A stretch of 16,346 nt of DNA from an uncultured Lachnospiraceae bacterium. Its GTDB lineage: Bacteria; Bacillota; Clostridia; Lachnospirales; Lachnospiraceae. The position numbers and the translations under genes were made by a program. Where the stretch lies: the NCBI GenBank assembly GCA_910587955.1, contig CAJUNN010000057.1, positions 1-16,346 on the forward strand, given 5' to 3'. Under the pieces are notes generated by a model that saw only the letters and a program-made list of their open reading frames with translations, had not been told where the DNA came from and did not search any database. Below, piece after piece: positions 13,928-16,346 of the stretch; positions within the stretch are counted from its first letter, which is position 1; each line of letters starts with the position of its first letter.

Positions 13928-14809
13928 TTAAAACTCCCTTTGGCAGCCGGGACAATACACACTTCCTCTGCCTCCCACAACCATACGCTTTAATACACTT
14001 GCGCATTTCGGACAGGGCTCTCCTGCATGTCCGTAAACTTTCAGAAACGGCGTATTGCGGTAATCCCGGCCTTTGGACTGCAGATACTCTTCCGGCGATA
14101 TTTTATTTTTTTCTATAAAAAAGAGAAGCCGTTCCGGGATCACTGCGGCAAGACGTTCCCAGTCCGCCATCTCCAGGCTGTTCGCCGGACGCCCCGGATA
14201 AATCCCGGCTGCAAACAGAATCTCATCGGAATAGATATTGCCAATCCCGGCAATGATTGTCTGATCTAACAGACATCCTTTCACAGCTTTCCGGCGTTTT
14301 CCCAGACGGGATCTCAGATATTGAGCCGTCAGTTCCCCGTCAAAGGGTTCTATACCCAGCTTTCCGATTCCGCTGTATGTATCCCTTTCCCCCTCCTTAA
14401 GAAGCCAGAACCGTCCGAACCGGCGTGTGTCAGAGAATCGCAGCTCCCTGCCGTCATTTAAAGATAAAACCACATGCGTATGACCTGCAGGCACCCCGTA
14501 TGACAAGTCCTTCGGACCGTCCGTTAAAGGATCTCTCTCTTGTAAAATGTCTGCCGGGGTCAGTAAAAGACAGCCCGTCATCCGCAGGTGCAGGACGATA
14601 CAGCTGTTATTTTTCAGCCAGATAAGCAAGAATTTCCCCCGGCGCCCCATGCGGGAAATGATCTGTCCCGTAAGATCCCTGCAGAATTCTTCTGCCCCGG
14701 GATGAGCAACCACTTCCGGGCGGTTCACGGTCACTTTCTCAATGGCAATCCCCTGTATCTGCGGTTCTATTACGTTCTTTACGGTTTCAATTTCCGGCAG
14801 TTCCGGCAT
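13928..14809 (-). CDS. mutM: Formamidopyrimidine-DNA glycosylase (8-oxoguanine repair)
   Basis: The 293-residue base-excision enzyme removes oxidised purines and nicks the strand. The mature N-terminus PELPE supplies the catalytic Pro2 and Glu3; Lys59 lies in GRRGKFLL; the helix-two-turn-helix is near DQTIIAGIGNIYSDEIL; the C-terminal zinc finger is Cys266, Cys269, Cys286, Cys289, with Arg281 between them. The frame is open to 14872, but ATG 14809 is certain: processing must expose Pro2, and AGGAGGTGG lies eight bases upstream. The loop between MTG and HTHVV is about 14 residues longer than in E. coli Fpg (ILQERDPLTDGPKDLSYG). It is divergent from nudC and upstream of ispF by 63 bases. Confidence 0.96.
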   Translation of the reverse strand: MPELPEIETVKNVIEPQIQGIAIEKVTVNRPEVVAHPGAEEFCRDLTGQIISRMGRRGKFLLIWLKNNSCIVLHLRMTGCLLLTPADILQERDPLTDGPKDLSYGVPAGHTHVVLSLNDGRELRFSDTRRFGRFWLLKEGERDTYSGIGKLGIEPFDGELTAQYLRSRLGKRRKAVKGCLLDQTIIAGIGNIYSDEILFAAGIYPGRPANSLEMADWERLAAVIPERLLFFIEKNKISPEEYLQSKGRDYRNTPFLKVYGHAGEPCPKCASVLKRMVVGGRGSVYCPGCQREF

Positions 14810-15322
14810 GGCTTCCACCTCCTTGTCAAACCTTCCCGTGTCGCATCTGCCTTCCCTTATCAGTCCCGGCAAACCATGTTTTAGGAACAGTTCTATAAAC
14901 CGGAATCTTTCTCTTAGGCCTTATTTTCAAAATGAATACCTGTTATTACTTTTCCTATATGTTTTGCTGTTGTATCAACCATTAAAAACACTTATAGTTT
15001 CCTCCGTGTCCCCTTAAAACTCAATCCTGATTTACATATTTGATTATAAAATATTTAACTGCCATTTACAATGTATATTACAAGTTATTTCCCAATGAGT
15101 ACAGTATCCGCTATATCAAGAAATCCCCCAAAGAAATAGTAAATCCCTGCTCCGGTTTTACCTCCTGATCGTATCACAAATACATATTCCCTACAATTCC
15201 CTTGTCAGGAGATGGTATGATTTCGCAAAATAGAGGCTCTTGCCTCCCGGTCCTGGGTGTAGTATACTCAAAAATAGCAGCACCGGAAAAATACTCTCAA
15301 AGTCAATGGAGGCTCTTATCTT
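14810..15322. other. AT-rich intergenic region between divergent mutM and nudC
   Basis: About 510 bases without a supportable gene. It is visibly richer in A/T than its neighbours, especially 14930-15190. The right end holds the nudC promoter (15240-15268) and its ribosome binding site GGAGG (15308-15312); the left end holds the mutM ribosome binding site. GAGGCTCTT occurs twice (15233-15241 and 15309-15317). I find no convincing mutM promoter, small RNA or terminator. Confidence 0.6.
15240..15268 (+). promoter_or_regulatory. Promoter of nudC
   Basis: TTGCCT (15240-15245) is 17 bp from TATACT (15263-15268), both close to the sigma-A consensus. The start would be near 15275, about 48 bases before ATG 15323. 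The -35 overlaps a small inverted repeat, GAGGC-TCTT-GCCTC (15233-15246). Confidence 0.7.
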
Positions 15323-16189
15323 ATGATCCAGGATATTGCACCGCACATCTATCACAACGAATACATACCTGTTCCCCCCACAGACGAAAGCTTCCTGCTC
15401 TGCTTTGAGGGCAGCCAGGTTTTTCTGAAATCTGCCGGGGAACAGCTTTCTTTTCTTAAGTTTCGCCATATCCCGGATTTTCCCAGGGAATTGTCAGCGG
15501 ATCTTATATACCTCTTTTCCATAGACGGCAGCACTTTCTACCTGACCCGTCCCTCCTGTCTGCCAAATGCGGACACCTGGGAAAAAGCAGATATCCGCAT
15601 TTTCCGGAACACTGGCCCGAAGTGGCTTTCCTTCGCCGGAATTACCGCCCACCAGCTTTCCTGCTGGTACGAAAACTGCCGTTTCTGCGGGCACTGCGGA
15701 CAGCCCCTGCTCCACTCGGAAAAGGAGCGTATGCTCTACTGCCCGGAATGCGGCCTTATGGAGTACCCGAAGATTTCTCCGGCCGTCATTGTGGGGATTC
15801 TCAACAAAGACAAGCTTCTTATGTCCAAGTATGCCGGGCGGACAACTGCACATTACGCCCTGATTGCCGGATTTGCGGAAATTGGGGAAACCATTGAAGA
15901 AACCGTAAGACGGGAGGTTTATGAGGAAGTGGGACTGCGCGTGAAAAACCTGCGCTATTACAAAAGCCAGCCCTGGTCTTTCTCCGGCACCCTGCTGTTT
16001 GGATTTTTTGCGGAGCTGGACGGGGACGACACCATCACCCTGGATACCTCAGAGCTCGCCACAGCCGGATGGTTTACCCGGGAGGAAGCTCCCGTACAGC
16101 CTCTGGATATCAGCCTGACCAGTGAGATGATCCGGAAATTTAAGAGCGGGGAGATGGTATCCAAACTTCGGGAAAAACAAAAATCCTGA
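15323..16189 (+). CDS. nudC: NAD(+)/NADH pyrophosphatase, NAD-RNA decapping Nudix hydrolase
   Basis: The 288-residue enzyme hydrolyses NADH to NMNH and AMP and, in characterised NudC proteins, removes NAD caps from RNA. An N-terminal domain (~1-115) is followed by a four-Cys zinc ribbon (Cys122, Cys125, Cys140, Cys143), the Nudix box at 183-205 (GFAEIGETIEETVRREVYEEVGL, matching G-x5-E-x7-REV-x-EE-x-GL), and the NudC signature SQPWSF at 215-220, where the family usually has SQPWPF. GGAGG lies ten bases before ATG 15323, slightly far. It is a monocistronic gene with its own promoter, ending in a terminator shared with the tRNA cluster. Confidence 0.94.
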   Translation: MIQDIAPHIYHNEYIPVPPTDESFLLCFEGSQVFLKSAGEQLSFLKFRHIPDFPRELSADLIYLFSIDGSTFYLTRPSCLPNADTWEKADIRIFRNTGPKWLSFAGITAHQLSCWYENCRFCGHCGQPLLHSEKERMLYCPECGLMEYPKISPAVIVGILNKDKLLMSKYAGRTTAHYALIAGFAEIGETIEETVRREVYEEVGLRVKNLRYYKSQPWSFSGTLLFGFFAELDGDDTITLDTSELATAGWFTREEAPVQPLDISLTSEMIRKFKSGEMVSKLREKQKS

Positions 16190-16210
16190 AGACTCGCATC
16201 TTCAGGATTT
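16181..16210. terminator. Bidirectional terminator between nudC and the tRNA cluster
   Basis: AAATCCTGAAGA (16181-16192) and TCTTCAGGATTT (16199-16210) form a perfect 12-bp stem with a six-base loop that includes the nudC stop codon region. On the minus strand it is followed by TTGTTTTT, a good T run for ending the tRNA transcript; on the + strand the run is short (TTTCTTT). Confidence 0.9.
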
Positions 16211-16216
16211 CTTTCA

Positions 16217-16290
16217 TAGCGAGGAAGGGACTTGAACCCCCGACACTGCGGGTATGAACCGCATGCTCTAGCCAGCTGAGCTACCTCGCC
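16217..16290 (-). tRNA. tRNA-Met(CAT), elongator type
   Basis: The minus strand folds as a full cloverleaf: acceptor GGCGAGG (16284-16290) with CCTCGCT (one G-U pair), D arm AGCTCAGCTGGCTAGAGC, anticodon stem TGCGG/CCGCA around TTCATAC (anticodon CAT), and T loop TTCAAGT. The discriminator is A and CCA is not encoded. The anticodon stem lacks the three G-C pairs of initiator tRNA, and the sequence follows elongator tRNA-Met rather than tRNA-Ile2. Confidence 0.93.
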
Positions 16291-16293
16291 ATA

Positions 16294-16346
16294 TGGGACC
16301 TATAGGGCTCGAACCTATGACCCTCTGCTTGTAAGGCAGATGCTCT
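16294..16346 (-). tRNA. tRNA-Val(TAC), 5' part cut by the window end
   Basis: On the minus strand the anticodon stem TCTGC/GCAGA encloses CTTACAA, giving anticodon TAC (Val). The T arm ATAGG-TTCGAGC-CCTAT and 3' acceptor strand AGGTCCC with discriminator A follow. It lies three bases before tRNA-Met, so both are processed from one transcript. The 5' acceptor and D arm are outside the window. Confidence 0.92.

Noticed and set aside
14810..14872. N-terminal extension of mutM
   Set aside because: MutM needs Pro2 at the mature N-terminus, and the perfect ribosome binding site lies inside this stretch.
14873..15230. Small RNA or riboswitch in the AT-rich gap
   Set aside because: No stable hairpin followed by a T run and no conserved riboswitch core could be found by eye.
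15233..15317. GAGGCTCTT direct repeat in the nudC leader as an operator
   Set aside because: The second copy is the ribosome binding site region and nine bases can recur by chance; no further support.

Overview
The window looks like chromosomal DNA of a spore-forming Clostridia species, most likely Lachnospiraceae. The evidence is the strong AGGAGG-type ribosome binding sites, a T-box riboswitch, a sporulation sigma factor sigH at the end of the cysE-cysS-mrnC-rlmB cluster (a layout shared with Bacillus/Clostridia), tRNA genes without an encoded CCA, and occasional TTG starts. The genus assignment is inference. I see no insertion sequence, phage, CRISPR array or recognisable defence system.

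Left part (1-2566). The 3' end of a tRNA-Thr(GGT) gene and its terminator are followed by a lipoprotein with two 26-residue Cys/His/Trp repeats. Next come a membrane-anchored HtrA-type serine protease on the minus strand and, divergent from it, an unrecognised 63-residue protein with a TTG start. A GC-rich hairpin covers the facing stop codons of that small gene and the next one.

Centre (2556-8326, minus strand). A cysteine-type T-box leader with its own promoter precedes five genes that overlap end to start: cysE, cysS, mrnC, rlmB and sigH. The specifier reads TGC and the T-box bulge reads TGGA, both fitting tRNA-Cys. Cysteine supply, Cys-tRNA charging, two rRNA processing/modification enzymes and the early sporulation sigma factor are therefore placed behind one tRNA-sensing switch. 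Just downstream of sigH is an unusual fusion of a VanZ-like membrane domain to a penicillin-binding D-Ala-D-Ala carboxypeptidase.

Right part (8351-14809, minus strand). A beta-glucoside PTS permease (EIIBCA) and a family 1 6-phospho-beta-glucosidase form a two-gene uptake operon. It has its own promoter, with TGTTTCA repeats upstream that could be operator sites. Beside it is an RpiR-type regulator that appears broken: the first ~22 residues are present in one frame, most of the helix-turn-helix is missing, and the sugar-isomerase (SIS) domain continues in another frame. Further upstream are an Eis-like GNAT acetyltransferase, ispF with a Cys-rich tail, and mutM. In Bacillus subtilis ispF, gltX, cysE and cysS are neighbours; here the sugar cluster lies between ispF and cysE, gltX is absent, and yacP is absent between rlmB and sigH.

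Far right (14810-16346). A ~510-base AT-rich gap separates mutM from the divergent nudC gene (NADH pyrophosphatase / NAD-RNA decapping Nudix enzyme). nudC converges, through a bidirectional terminator, on a minus-strand tRNA cluster: tRNA-Val(TAC), cut by the window edge, then tRNA-Met(CAT).
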